Below, piece after piece: positions 22,691 to 33,739 of a DNA stretch of 64,000 nucleotides; within the stretch, counting starts at the first letter, position 1, and the number at the start of each line of letters is the position of its first letter. Origin of the DNA: Wyeomyia smithii (taxonomy: Eukaryota; Arthropoda; Insecta; Diptera; Culicidae); contig NC_073696.1 in NCBI RefSeq assembly GCF_029784165.1, positions 241,040,892 to 241,104,891 of the forward strand, written 5' to 3'. A model generated the notes under the pieces. That model was not told the origin of the DNA. It worked only from the letters and a program-made list of their open reading frames with translations, and made no database searches. The position numbers and the translations under genes are program-made.

Positions 22691-24830
22691 AGCGGTGACA
22701 TGTAGGTTTTTTAATATGAAAATGTTCGCTGATGTTCAGGAAAGATATTAGTTATAAAAAAATAGTTATCTAATTACTAAAACTTGAGATTTTATTCACA
22801 AAACTACGTAAAACATGCAAAATTATGACTTTCTGTGCTAAATTTGCCTCTAAATCAAAATTCAAAGCGATGACATATGATTCTTTTTTCACTAAAATGT
22901 TTGTTAATGTTCAGGGAAGACATTCGAGGAAAAATATTGAGTATCTGATTACTAAAACTTGAGATATTATTCACAAAACTACGTAAAACATGCATAATTA
23001 TGACTTTTTATACTGAATTCGTCTCCAAATCAAAACTCAAAGCGATGACATGTGATTCTTGTTTCATTAAAATGTTAGTTGATGTTTAAGAAAGATATTT
23101 GAGAAAAAATAATAGGTATCTAATTACTAAAACTTGAGATATTATTCACGAAACTACGTGAAACACGCAAAATTATGACTTTCTGTGCTAAATTAGCCTC
23201 TAAATCAAAATTCAAAGCGTTGACATATGATTTTTTCCACTGAAATGTTTGTTAATGTTCAGGAAAGACATGTAAGGAAAAATAATTAGTATCTGATTAC
23301 TAAAACTTGAGATTTTATTCACAAAACTACGTAAAACAAGCAAAAATATGCTGAATTTGCCTCTAAATCGAAATTTCAAGCGATGACATGTGATTTTTTT
23401 TACATTAAAATGTTTGTAAACGTTTAGGAAAGACAGTTGAAGGAAAGTAACAAGTATCTGTTGACTAAAACTTGAGATTTTATTCACAAAACTACGTAAA
23501 ACTTGCGAAATTATGACTTTTTATGCTGAATTTGCCTCTAAAACAAAATTTAAAGCCATGACATGTGATTCTTTTTTCATTAAAACGTTTGTTAATGTTC
23601 AGGAAAGACATTTGAGGAAAAATAAACAGTTTATGATTACTAAAACTTGAGATATTATTCACAAAACTACGTGAAACATGCAACTTTATGACTTTTTATG
23701 CTGAATTTGCCTCTAAATCAAATTTGGAAGCGATGATAGGTGATTTTTTTACATTAAAGTGTTTGTAAACGTTTAGGAAAGAGATTTGAAGGAAAGTAAC
23801 AAGTATATGTTTACTAAAACTTGAGATTTTATTCACAAAACTACGTAAAACATGCGACTTCATGAATTTTTATGCTGAGTTTGCCTCTAAATCAAAATTT
23901 AAAGCCATATTTTTTTTGTTTTTTTTTACATTAAAATGTTTGCAAACGTTTAGGAAAGACATTTGAAGGAAAGTAACAAGTATCTGTTTACTAAAACTTG
24001 AGATTTTATTCACAAAACTACGTGAAACTTGCAAAATTATGACTTTTAATGCTGAATTTGCCTCTAAAACAAAATTTAAAGCCATGACATGTGATTCTTT
24101 TTTCATTAAAACGTTTGTCAATGTTCAGGAAAGACATTTGAGGAAAAATAAATAGTATATGATTACTAAAACTTGAGACATTATTCACAAAACTACGTGA
24201 AACATGCAACTTTATGACTTTTTATGCTGAATTTGCCTCTAAATCAAAATTTAAAGCGATGACATGTGATTTTTTTTACATTAAAATGTTTGTTAACGTT
24301 CAGGAAAAACATTTGAAGAAAAGTAACAAGTATCTGTTTAATAAACTTGAGATTTTATTCACAAAACTACGTAAAACAAGCAAAATTATGACTTTTTATG
24401 CTGAACTCGCCTCTAAATCTAATTCCAAAGCGATGACATGTGATTCTTTTTTCATTAAAATGTTTGTCAACGTTCAGGAAAGATGTGTAAGGAAAAATAA
24501 TTAGTATCTGATTACTAAAACTTGAGATGTTATTCACGAAACTACCGAAAACACGCAAAATTATGGCTTTCTGTGCTAAATTTGCCTCTAAATCAAAATT
24601 CAAAGCGTTGTCATATGATTTTTTTCACTAAAATGTTTGTTAACGTTCAGGAAAGACATGTGAGGATAAATATTGAGTATCTGATTACTAAAACTTGAGA
24701 TTTTATTCACAAAACTACGTAAAACTCGCAAAATTATGACTTTCTATGCTGAATTTGCCTCTAAATCTAATTTAAAAGCGATGACATGTGATTCTTTTTT
24801 CATTATAATGTTTGTTTATTTTAAAATCTA
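22690..24830. repeat. AT-rich satellite array, monomer about 175 bp
   Basis: About 12 head-to-tail monomers. The word ACTAAAACTTGAG recurs at 22776, 22951, 23126, 23299, 23464, 23639, 23813, 23990, 24165, 24340 (altered), 24514 and 24687: spacing 165-177, mostly 173-175. Other shared words are TTCACAAAACTACGT, GCTGAATTTGCCTCTAAATC and AAAGCGATGACATGTGATT. Two sub-types alternate in places (one with AGGAAAGTAACAAGTATCTG, one with AGGAAAAATAATTAG). The array decays at both ends. Frames on either strand are products of the repeat. Confidence 0.93.
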
Positions 24831-24848
24831 AAATGTATGTTTGAAGAT

Positions 24849-25116
24849 GATTTTCTGTATACAGCACAACAATATTGCAGCCTTCTAATAGCGCTCTCGA
24901 TCAACCAGATTAGTTGAGAAAATTCGTTATCGATATTGTTTTAGCACATTTTGTATGTTGTAGGATAAGAACAACGAGTCGAGAAAAATTGCAGATCGAA
25001 AAGATTCTCGACCTGATCGGGGATCGAACCCGATATCACAACCGTGTGGGAGCCAATCGACATCGCTAAACACAGAGCCACGAGGACCACATACAGCATA
25101 CAGTATACAGAAAATC
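24849..25116 (-). mobile_element. tRNA-derived element inside perfect 14-bp inverted ends
   Basis: On the - strand a tRNA-like head (GTGGCTCTGTGTTTAGCGAT, A-box-like; ATCGGGTTCGATCCCCGAT, a folded T-arm with B box) is followed by a short body. The whole is bounded by inverted GATTTTCTGTATAC (24849-24862) and GTATACAGAAAATC (25103-25116). It is not an intact tRNA gene: no acceptor stem pairs. Either a SINE landed inside a small MITE or the element mixes both features. Confidence 0.55.
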
Positions 25117-25129
25117 ACCGAAAAATATT

Positions 25130-25330
25130 TTTTTTTAATTTATACGTTTTTATACGAACTTTGACTTTTTATGCGCAATTCGCCTCTGAATCAAAATTCA
25201 ATGATTTGTTTTTTTTTTTTGCAATAAAATGTTCGTTGTTCTTTCATCTACAATATTTTTTGCAGAATAACCCATGTCTCGAGTATGAACATTTTACATT
25301 TCTGATGTTTTCGTAGTTTTGTGAATAGTT
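25130..25330. repeat. Stray satellite monomer fragment
   Basis: Contains GACTTTTTATGCGCAATTCG and CCTCTGAATCAAAATTCAA, a diverged monomer of the 22.7-24.8 kb array, separated from it by the tRNA-derived element. Confidence 0.55.
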
Positions 25331-25612
25331 ACATTTTACGGCATTCGATTTGCTTTTGTACTTTTGAATTTGAATTTGATTTTTATTAGAGGGCTTTTAA
25401 CCAGAAGGTCATTCAGCTCTTAATCTTACTGTTTTACTTTTTTCCGTTAATCCAAACTAGAACTCACATTTAGCTGCAGGCAAGGTTACGAATCAATTGT
25501 TTGAATATCGATTAAGAGGCAGCTTAAGCATTAAAAATCTGTTATTTCCTTATTTTCTACAAAGATTTGTGGATTAAAAAATGGCGACTTCCGGTTTCAG
25601 GAAAATAACCTA

Positions 25613-25875
25613 AAGTGAAATATAGCCAACAATTTCAATACTTCCGAAAGTGGACCTCCATACGTCATTTTATAGCGATGACACAATTTTTTTTTATTAA
25701 AATGTTTGTTAACGTTCAGAAAAGATATTTGAAGATAAATAACAAGTATCTGATTACTAAATTTGATATATTATTCACAAAACTACATGAAACATGCAAA
25801 TAATTGACTTCTAAAGTGATATTAGGCCAACAATTTCAATACCTTCGAAAATGGAACTCCATACGTCATTTTGAA
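25613..25875. repeat. Satellite monomer flanked by 60-bp direct repeats
   Basis: A partial satellite monomer (about 25675-25812, AAAATGTTTGTTAACGTTCA ... CACAAAACTACATGAAACAT) sits between two copies of a 60-bp sequence containing CCAACAATTTCAATAC and CTCCATACGTCATTTT (25624-25672 and 25826-25873). Confidence 0.65.
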
Positions 25876-25974
25876 ACCCAAAATGGTGACTTCCAGTTTC
25901 TGTAAATCAGCCCAAAATCACTAAAAACAATCCAATATGGGTATTTCCGTTCTGCACGTTCTCAGAATATTGAA

Positions 25975-26083
25975 GTAGAGTATCGAACGTCTTCGTCAGT
26001 AGTTTATTCGGTAGTTTTACTGGCGCAATCTTATGCAAAAAAGGTCCGAATAAAACCACTGACGAAGACGTTCGACACCCTAC
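25975..26083. repeat. Inverted repeat / hairpin, 37-bp arms
   Basis: Arms at 25975-26011 and 26046-26083 share TCGAACGTCTTCGTCAGT and a TTATTCGG end, with about 33 mismatch-poor pairs and a 34-nt loop. It could be a fold-back repeat remnant or a small-RNA precursor shape. Confidence 0.7.
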
Positions 26084-26089
26084 TTAAAG

Positions 26090-28940
26090 AGATGATGGAA
26101 GTATAAGATGTAAATTATATTTTTGAAGTGAGTTGAGCTAATGCAGCAATAAAATATAAAAAAAAATCTATCTTTAAAACCTTTGATCCCGAGCATCGCC
26201 GGGAATGTTCAACTAGTTACTTATAAAAGGTGCTCCCGGAGCGTATATTTTAGTTACAGTAATCCCTAGAAATATTTGTAATATTTTTTTGTATCGAAAT
26301 TATGTGCTTGAAATTCTTAAATGCTCCTAGATAGAATTGCCCTGAAAACACGCAAAATATTTATTCTACTGTTGGTTTAAAAACTGAGTATTTTTCGAGA
26401 GTGAGAAATTGTTCAAACCCAAGATGATGTTTGTAAAGAATATGTATGTGTATATTCTAGCTCAGAAACCTTTGGTTGCATAGAAAAATCTCAGAATTTC
26501 AGTGTGGAGAAGTATAAAAGTGCTTTTCTTTGAAGGATAAGTTTGAAAATATTTTTTTTTTTAATTAAACTTATTTTCGATTAGTGGTCCTTTTAAATCG
26601 GAGAACTAATAGTGATTAACTTTCCTGAATACAGTTATTTTCGAAATTTCGGTTCTGGGTTAAAAAACTTTGAATCTTGGGAAATGATTCGTGATTATCC
26701 AGCAACCAGCAAGTGTGATCAACATTCCACAATTTATTTTTGAGCAAACAGTTCACAAGTGATGAGAGTACAATGAATCAAACAATCTTTCTTAGATATT
26801 CGTTTTATTTGAATTATTTGTATTTTATAACCATAGTGTATCTGTATCAAATTGTTTATACCATATGTGGATCATATTTCAACTCCATTGTCCATTTGTG
26901 TGGATCAATAAAAAACTCAATGTCCGTTGTTTTCACTTTGTTCGATATGAATTACGAATTGAAATAGACTAGCCGAGGTTGATAGTACATTGTTTTTAAT
27001 ATTTCAATTTTGCTTTCGTTTGATTTGTGAATTCCTAATGCGTATAAAAAGGGCCTAAGAAAACTGAATTAATATGTGTAGAATGAGTTTTCAATCGGAA
27101 AAAGTCGATTTCAAAATAATTTTCGAACGTCGTTTTCTAAATGCTACTAACCTGTCTTATAGTTCAAGCCACCCATGAAACTACTCCGAAATGATCAAAG
27201 ACAGCAGTAATAATAAAGGCTAACAAATACTTTTCCAAATTGGTCCACCTTCAATGGAAAGCTCAACGTGTGCCACATTTGGAATTAGAAAATGGCAACT
27301 TTCCGCCACGTCTACGAACCATGATGAACAACAGTCTGGTGGTATGCGTGTGCAGTGTGTACATCAACAGGGAAAACAATTCCCTTTTGTTAGTCTGCCT
27401 TGTGCGACATCATAACAAAACCTGTTCCGAGAAACCATTTCCTTTTTCACCACCTTCTCTCCAATCACTCATTCGTTTATATGCCTGCTTGCTCGAAGGT
27501 TCACGTACTTTAGAGTTAGGAAAGTGCCACCCCAAAACGGGAGTTTTTTTTTATTGCAAGCCTGAAATTACGAGGCACATAAATCTAGAAGTTAGATGTT
27601 AAAGCTTCCACCTTTTTATATTTATGCGGCTTATATCGCAAAAGGAAACGTCAAGTTAAAGAAACTTGCGCGGGCAGAATTTTACGACCCCCGGCAACCG
27701 TCGATCGCTGATTCCAGCGGCGTTGTGAACCTCTGCCGGATGTGGACAGCAATGAACCGTAATTTAAACGGCCTTCAATAACTCCTGTTTCGGAGGATTC
27801 CAGTTTCTCGTTGACAACAGCCGTAAATGAGGCTTCTCTCACATGGCTTTTAGCAAGAGAACATGAAGAGCAGAGAGTGAGAGGAACGGTGAGAGCACAC
27901 ACAGGACAGTCGAAACCCACAACGAGAGTTGTGTTGAACCACACAAAACTGGGAGGCTGTGGACAAAGTTGACTCCATCCTGCCCCTCCCGACCAGAGTT
28001 GAGTGAGGCTGGGCTGCTCGTGGGTGGCGAATCATCGTCCTAAACGATGATGCTGCTGTCACCCCGACAACGACCATCACGAGCTTTCGCGCTTTGCATG
28101 ATGCGATGGCGGGCGGTTTGCGAAGTTTGCGACGAACGAAACGACAAGAGATCGCAAGGGAGCGGGCGGTTGCTGAACAACGATATTGAAGTAATTTAAA
28201 ATCAATTTTTCCGCTTTCGCGGTGGATGTGTACTTTTTTTTCTCTTCTTCCTGAAATCGATGGGTGGATCTCGGGCGGCGATGGGGGAAGCGGAAAAACA
28301 TCAGAAGTGGAAAACATGACCCGGTGATTATGAGAATTCTGATGTTTATGGTTGAGGAGGATTTTTATTATGATTCGCCACAGGGGATGGAATAAAAAAT
28401 GCGGAAAATGTACCGGGACAGTCCGGGATTTGTGTTTTTTACGCAGAGTTTACAGCTATCGGAAAACCTTCGTTATTGTTTTGATTTTGGTTGAAAAGTT
28501 CGTTGCGTTGCACATAAAAAGCAGCGGTCAATATTGTCGATACAGAAGTGTTTTACTTAATTTGACTTCTACTGTGTTTCGTGATTTTCGAATGAAACCA
28601 TAACATATTTGAAGGATGAATTTTCCAAAAACGGATAATGAAAAAAAGGTTTAGTGCTCTCTATCGTGTCACGATTTGAAAGTGTGTCTAACCTCTTGAC
28701 GAACCCTCGTTACTTTCAAATTTAAATACTTACATTTCCTTTTTTGAACTTTTTTGAGTTTCTTGTTTAGAAAAACGTTTCGAAGATAAATGGTTGTTAT
28801 GAACAACATGTCACGTTTTTCTCACCAAATCGTTATTGTTTCTCGGGAGTGAGGTTCATGCCAAGAGCAAAACAGTCAAAAAAGTTGGCAACAAAACATA
28901 TATCATACCTGATAAATAATGCTACAAAACTTTATGACAT
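26090..28940. other. Intronic stretch without supported genes
   Basis: 26090-27200 is AT-rich with nothing recognised. 27600-28330 is noticeably more GC-rich and repeat-free, with GAGAG-like words (27845-27890) and frames up to 155 codons on - strand that show no domain; it may be regulatory DNA. 28330-28940 is again AT-rich. Confidence 0.35.
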
Positions 28941-28947
28941 GGACTGC

Positions 28948-29168
28948 CAAAAGCAAAGCAAAGCTTTGGTGCTACATTCCGAATCGGAACTCGACCTTCT
29001 GTTTATTAGGTATACACAGAGTTCACAGCCAACTGTTAAGTGTACCTACAGGACAATTGCGGGGCTAGTGCTGCGATTCTACTGACACTAACAGTGTCTC
29101 CCGCGCCGATACTCGAACCTACGCTACGACAACTGGCTTGGCATCGTACCTCGAGACCAGCTGGGACT
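28948..29168 (-). mobile_element. tRNA-derived SINE (Feilai-like), full length
   Basis: On the - strand: A-box-like AGCTGGTCTCGAGG, B-box-like GGTTCGAGTATC, body GGATCGTAGCACTAGCCCCG-like and the AAAGC-rich complement of the CTTTG tail (28952-28970). An 8-bp TSD TGGACTGC flanks it (28940-28947, 29169-29176). It matches the copies at 10781 and 54416. Confidence 0.85.
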
Positions 29169-29176
29169 TGGACTGC

Positions 29177-32038
29177 TAAGTCCACGTAAAAGTTGGATGG
29201 TGCGAAACAACATTAACATCAATAAATGTGTCTAAGCTATGACGCAACTTTTTTCCGAAAACAACTCGAAACTTATGTGAGTGAAAAGAACGTAAAAATT
29301 GAGTAGAGCTCTAAACAATTCTTAAAACTGATGAAAAAAACTTCGAAATTTGGGTTGCTAAAAGTCAGTGGATTAAACATATATAGAGCGCTGCAAATAT
29401 TAATTTTGAAAATATGAGTCAAATGAACTGTACAAAATATTTGTTTTCAAATCAAACATTGATAGTCTTCCCGGATTGCAAATCAAAAAAGCATCTTCAG
29501 CTTCGAATTTTCAATTCCCTCGAATGTTTGTACCAAAAAGTACGAGATAGCGAAAATATTGGTTCTATTATAACCATAAAACCTACTATTGTAAGTTGTA
29601 TCATAAAAATATCATATAATTAAGTAACGATTCGAGATTGCTTTTTGGCTACTGGCTGTAACAATTTGGCCACCCCCCGTCAGCATTAATGTTTCGCGCA
29701 CTCAGCCTCCAAACAGCAATCAAAAACGCTGCCCCCTGCGTTCCCAATCCTAATCTGCTTGATGACTACACTGATTACGACGCCAGCCAAGCGCTTGCTC
29801 GTTTGCCTGGCTGGGGGGGAAATTAGCTCAGATTAGAAATGAATTCACCCCTAGGGAGCTGAGCGAGGCCACAAACATACACACAGACAGCCGAGTTTCG
29901 TTGGTAGACCAGAGTTGTGAGCAAGCAGTAATTTGCTGCACAGTGGCGTGCCAATCTGGCTGCACCCCGTGAATGGGGGATGCTTCTTGTTGCCTACTGA
30001 TTATAACGGGTAAACAATATGCGAGACAATGTAACGAACGACCCTTCAGTGGTGCGTAGCTGGCAGATCTATTTTTGACATCGTAAATAAGAAAACAAAC
30101 TACTATTGAAGGACGCTCTGCTAAACCGGATATCTGCTGTCAATGGTTCCTGCGAAGCAGTGATTTACATCGTCCAAAGTTAATTTGTTGATCACTAATG
30201 GAAAACATGTATAGCAACATCTTTAGATTATTACCCATTATTGAATAACTTGCGTTCTTTTGGTCGGTAAAGAAGTTTCTATATCGTACTGCTGCAGTAC
30301 CGGTTAATCCCTTTGAGACTTCATCGATCATCGCGAAATAGATCGAACTCACAGCTTTGCGTGCAGACTACTGACGGGGCAAATAAATAAATCAGATTTT
30401 TTCCTAGCCTTTCCCATGCCATCGTCGCCTTTCGGCGAATTCTAGTGAAACGTATGTCAGAGCAAGAGTGTGGGTAGGTATTGAATTATTTTCGCTGCCG
30501 CTAACGCGACGCACGCAAACTCATACTTAAGTCGAGAATCGAGGAAGGTTATGTTTGAATGTTTATTTTTTCGTTCTACAATTCTCCAAACGACTGGATA
30601 ACACACAAGTGAACAGATAGTGGTATTATGTGTGGTTCTTTGATAAATGCGCCTACCAATATCCGTGAATTATTAAAACGTTACCAGTGTGTGACTTGCC
30701 TGTGCAATTTGTAAACGAACTATAATATTTGAAAAATTTGTCGTGCGTAAATGATGAAACTTATAATGAAAATTGTTACGGGTATTTATATTAGTTTCGA
30801 TAATGCACCGACATTTCGGCTCCAAGCTCCAAGCGAATGATTAAAACATTTCTAGCGGGATTCTCTTGGAAAAAAAAATTTGTAACTCAAAAGCCATTAT
30901 TTGTAATTCTTTTTTTTTTTTCAAATTGTGTTTTTTTTAATAAGTAATATTTAAGAATTAATTTGATAAGATTTTTCTTTTCAAAAAAATATTCGAATCT
31001 TTATTTGCTCAAATATTCCAGATGTGATGCTTCTAAAAATAATAATCTGATGACGAGTGTTAAAATGTCGAATCCACTACCCTCGATCATCCAAAATTTG
31101 GATGGAACTGTCGATGCTTTTTAAATCAAATAAAAGTCTATATGCAAATTGAAAATTTAGGACGAAGTTTTATGTTTTCTCGACTTTTAACACATCTTAT
31201 CAAACATAAACGCATCGATAATGTCATATGTTTTACTTAGACTCATAACAAATTATTCTTTCATTAATCCTTGAAGCTGTTTGTTCCTTGTTGCCAAGGA
31301 AACCACATGTTGTTTTTTTTCTCTTCCATTGACGAAGAAAACTATATATTGGCGAAGATAGAAATGGATTAGCAAATGAAAAAAAAAAAAAACTAAGATT
31401 TCGCAATTAAATTTTTCATGCATGCAAAACTTTTCCTTATTACTTTAGAAGCAAAAGCGCAAAATTGCTTTTTAGGTAACAAATCCATTACTTAAGAGGC
31501 AATAAAATACTTCCCCAATCAAGTAACAACACATACTGTCATATATTTGGCACGTGTTACGGGAGTACGACTATCTAATAATGGTCGGTTGAATAATGGT
31601 TCAACCACATGCAAAATTTTTTCTGTCGAAAAATGCCCCATCGCTCGTGTTGGCGTTCAGCCTGGTAGAGGCCCTACAAGTATCTTCAATCTCCAATTCA
31701 TCCGGTGTGCGTGTATTAGTTCGCTCGTTGTATGCATACGGAGTAGCGAAAAAATATGACAAGAGCTGCCAAGCAGCATTTTCCCCGTCATAGAGTATGC
31801 AAACGTTGATGATTTCAAAGACTTGAAATGCGCCTTAAAATGACATCACGATCTGTAAACTGCGTTAGAGAAAAACAAAAACGGTTTCTTGCAAGCTATC
31901 TACAGCACATAATCATTAGTTCATGGAAACTCATTTGCACCTGTTTGAAAATACAAAATTTGCGCCCATCCAGAACAATATTCGCAACTTCGGCAACTCT
32001 GGTTAGACAGTATTACATATTTCCATTTCAAGTAAACA
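29177..32038. other. Intronic stretch without supported genes
   Basis: Mostly AT-rich. 29690-30010 is repeat-free and GC-richer (CCTAGGGAGCTGAGCGAGGC and a G-run near 29815), possibly conserved non-coding DNA. Homopolymer runs occur near 30910 and 31380. No frame has a recognisable domain. Confidence 0.35.
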
Positions 32039-32046
32039 CGGGGGGA

Positions 32047-32338
32047 CAGAGATGCCAGATGTTTTTGAAAAATGTCTACAACTGCTCGAAAAACCGGAAA
32101 AATTTGCTCAAAATCTGAAAAAATTCTATCCGTGATCCGAAAAAATTTTGCTCGCGCAGGCAAAAGTCTGTAAAAATCTGCACACAATTTAAGAAAATCT
32201 GCGCAAATATAAGAAGACTCTGACAAAAATCTGCAGAAACCATGGAAAAACTGCAAATATCTGCAAATCAATGAATATTTGCACACGGACTTCAAAAATC
32301 TGCGTTTTGCAGACAAATCTGCACATTTGGTATCCCTG
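32047..32338. mobile_element. hAT-type MITE (CAGAGATGCCAGATG ends)
   Basis: Ends CAGAGATGCCAGATGTTTT and ACATTTGGTATCCCTG are inverted copies of a CAGGGATNCCANATGT terminus. Flanking 8-mers CGGGGGGA (32039-32046) and CTGGGGGA (32339-32346) match at 7 of 8 positions, as expected for an aged hAT TSD. Inside, AAATCTGC-type words repeat many times. Confidence 0.78.
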
Positions 32339-32529
32339 CTGGGGGACGAAACGAAAGTGTTTCTGATTAGACATTTGAGGTTGATGGTTGATATTCTGAT
32401 TATGTGTGGATGAAGGGGAAAAAATGAACCAGATCGTTGCATCAATACAAATGCAGCGAGTGAAGTCTTGCTAATACATGCATTGCGGTGCTTGGCTGTA
32501 TGTTCTCCTGCAGAAACACATACAAGCGT

Positions 32530-32640
32530 GTGGCCGTCATAATTTTTATTACTTTTTGTTTGTTACTTTTTGTGTACAATGCGCAGTCATAAGACACAAA
32601 AAGTGATAAAAAATTGCCCAAAAGTAATAAAATATTCCCC
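32530..32640. repeat. Imperfect inverted repeat
   Basis: TTTTTATTACTTTTTG ... TTACTTTTTGTGT faces ACACAAAAAGTGATAAAAA ... AAAAGTAATAAAA. A weak fold-back structure with no coding content. Confidence 0.45.
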
Positions 32641-32859
32641 GTTTGCGTTGGGTGTGGTTAATTTTTTTTTTGACGTAGAATACGTCTTACGGCAACAATT
32701 ACAGGGACCCAATTTCAATGCAGGAATCCAATTTCAAAACCGAAAACATCGAGAGCGTCACAAAAATTGTCAAATTTCAAACGCTTTAAACCCAGTCAGT
32801 TTCCAACCGATTTCTGTCATTTTTGCAGCAATCGATTGGAAAATCATTTAAGCACCTGT

Positions 32860-33270
32860 CCAAATGCAGAAAATTGTAATCTGATTGTTCAAACTATTGT
32901 AATATTGTAAATTGTTGAACATTGTCGAAACGCAAATGTTGACCTTTGATTGGTCGCTTGCTGCCTTTCCCTAAAAAGGACGACATAATGGAGTACCTAG
33001 TTAGCCGGGAATGCACTCTTCGAGCTATATAAGAGACTGTTTCTCCTCAAGCAAATCAGTTTACTAGCAGCAGGCAGCAGCAGCGGACATCAACACCGAT
33101 GGCAGTAGGCGAAGTGGATCATCATCGGGCAACAGCGGCGGTGGTAGTGGTTAGCTGCAGTTCTTACCTCTTTCTGTTCGGCTTCCCTTCGATCTGAGTT
33201 GGACTCCACCAGCGGTAATCCGATTCAGATATCGTTGGGTGAATACAACCCGAAACTGAAAGAGACTCGC
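32860..33270 (+). repeat. Repeat with TATA-initiator module, copy A
   Basis: It carries CTATATAAG (33025-33033) and an initiator TCAGTTT with +1 at 33059, so the TATA begins at -33, followed by a CAG-rich leader (AGCAGCAGGCAGCAGCAGCG) and ATG at about 33099 that opens only a 32-codon frame. A diverged second copy lies at 37660-38110. Conserved spacing in both suggests a mobile unit with its own pol II promoter, such as a solo LTR or LINE 5' end. Confidence 0.5.
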
Positions 33271-33299
33271 ACCGCCAGGTGGTTTGAGAAGCCACCATC

Positions 33300-33735
33300 A
33301 TCCAGCGTATGTAGGGTGTGTGCACATAACGTGTGTGAATATTTGTAGCGTGTATCCCTATAATATATAAGGTGTGTGGCTAGCGTGTGTGGCTTGCTAT
33401 ATAGCGTGTGTGTATGTTTATGGCGTGTATGTATGTCTGTAGCGCGTGTGAGCATGTTTATAACGCGTGTGGCAACGTCACCACCAACACCACCACCACG
33501 TGTGGCTAGAGTGCGTGGCTTGCTTTATAGCGTGCGTGGCTAGCTGTACAGCGTGTGTATGTTTATAGCGTGTATGTGCATGTCTATAACTTGTGTGGCT
33601 TGCTATATAGCGTACGTGGCTTGCTATATAACGTGCGGCTAGCGTGCGTGGCTTGCTATATATGCTATATATGCTATATAGTTTATAGCCTGTGTGGCTT
33701 GCTATATAGCGTGTGTGGCTAGCAGTATAGCGATT
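33300..33735. repeat. GT-rich minisatellite
   Basis: A degenerate tandem of units like GCGTGTGTGGCTTGCTATATA, with variants TATGTTTATAGCGTGTATG and GTGTGGCTAGC. Alternating purine-pyrimidine content could favour Z-DNA. A short CACCACCAACACC insert is at 33480-33500. Confidence 0.8.
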
Positions 33736-33739
33736 GAAA

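Noticed and set aside
24214..24504. 96-codon frame across satellite monomers
   Set aside because: The period is not a multiple of three and neighbouring monomers carry stops in the same frame.
22690..24830. Possible CRISPR-like array
   Set aside because: The repeats are contiguous 175-bp monomers with no unique spacers, in an animal genome.
27850..28317. 155-codon - strand frame in GC-rich DNA
   Set aside because: No domain, biased composition, and several overlapping frames of similar length.
33025..33200. Small protein gene behind the TATA-initiator module
   Set aside because: The ATG opens only 32 codons, and the second copy lacks this frame.
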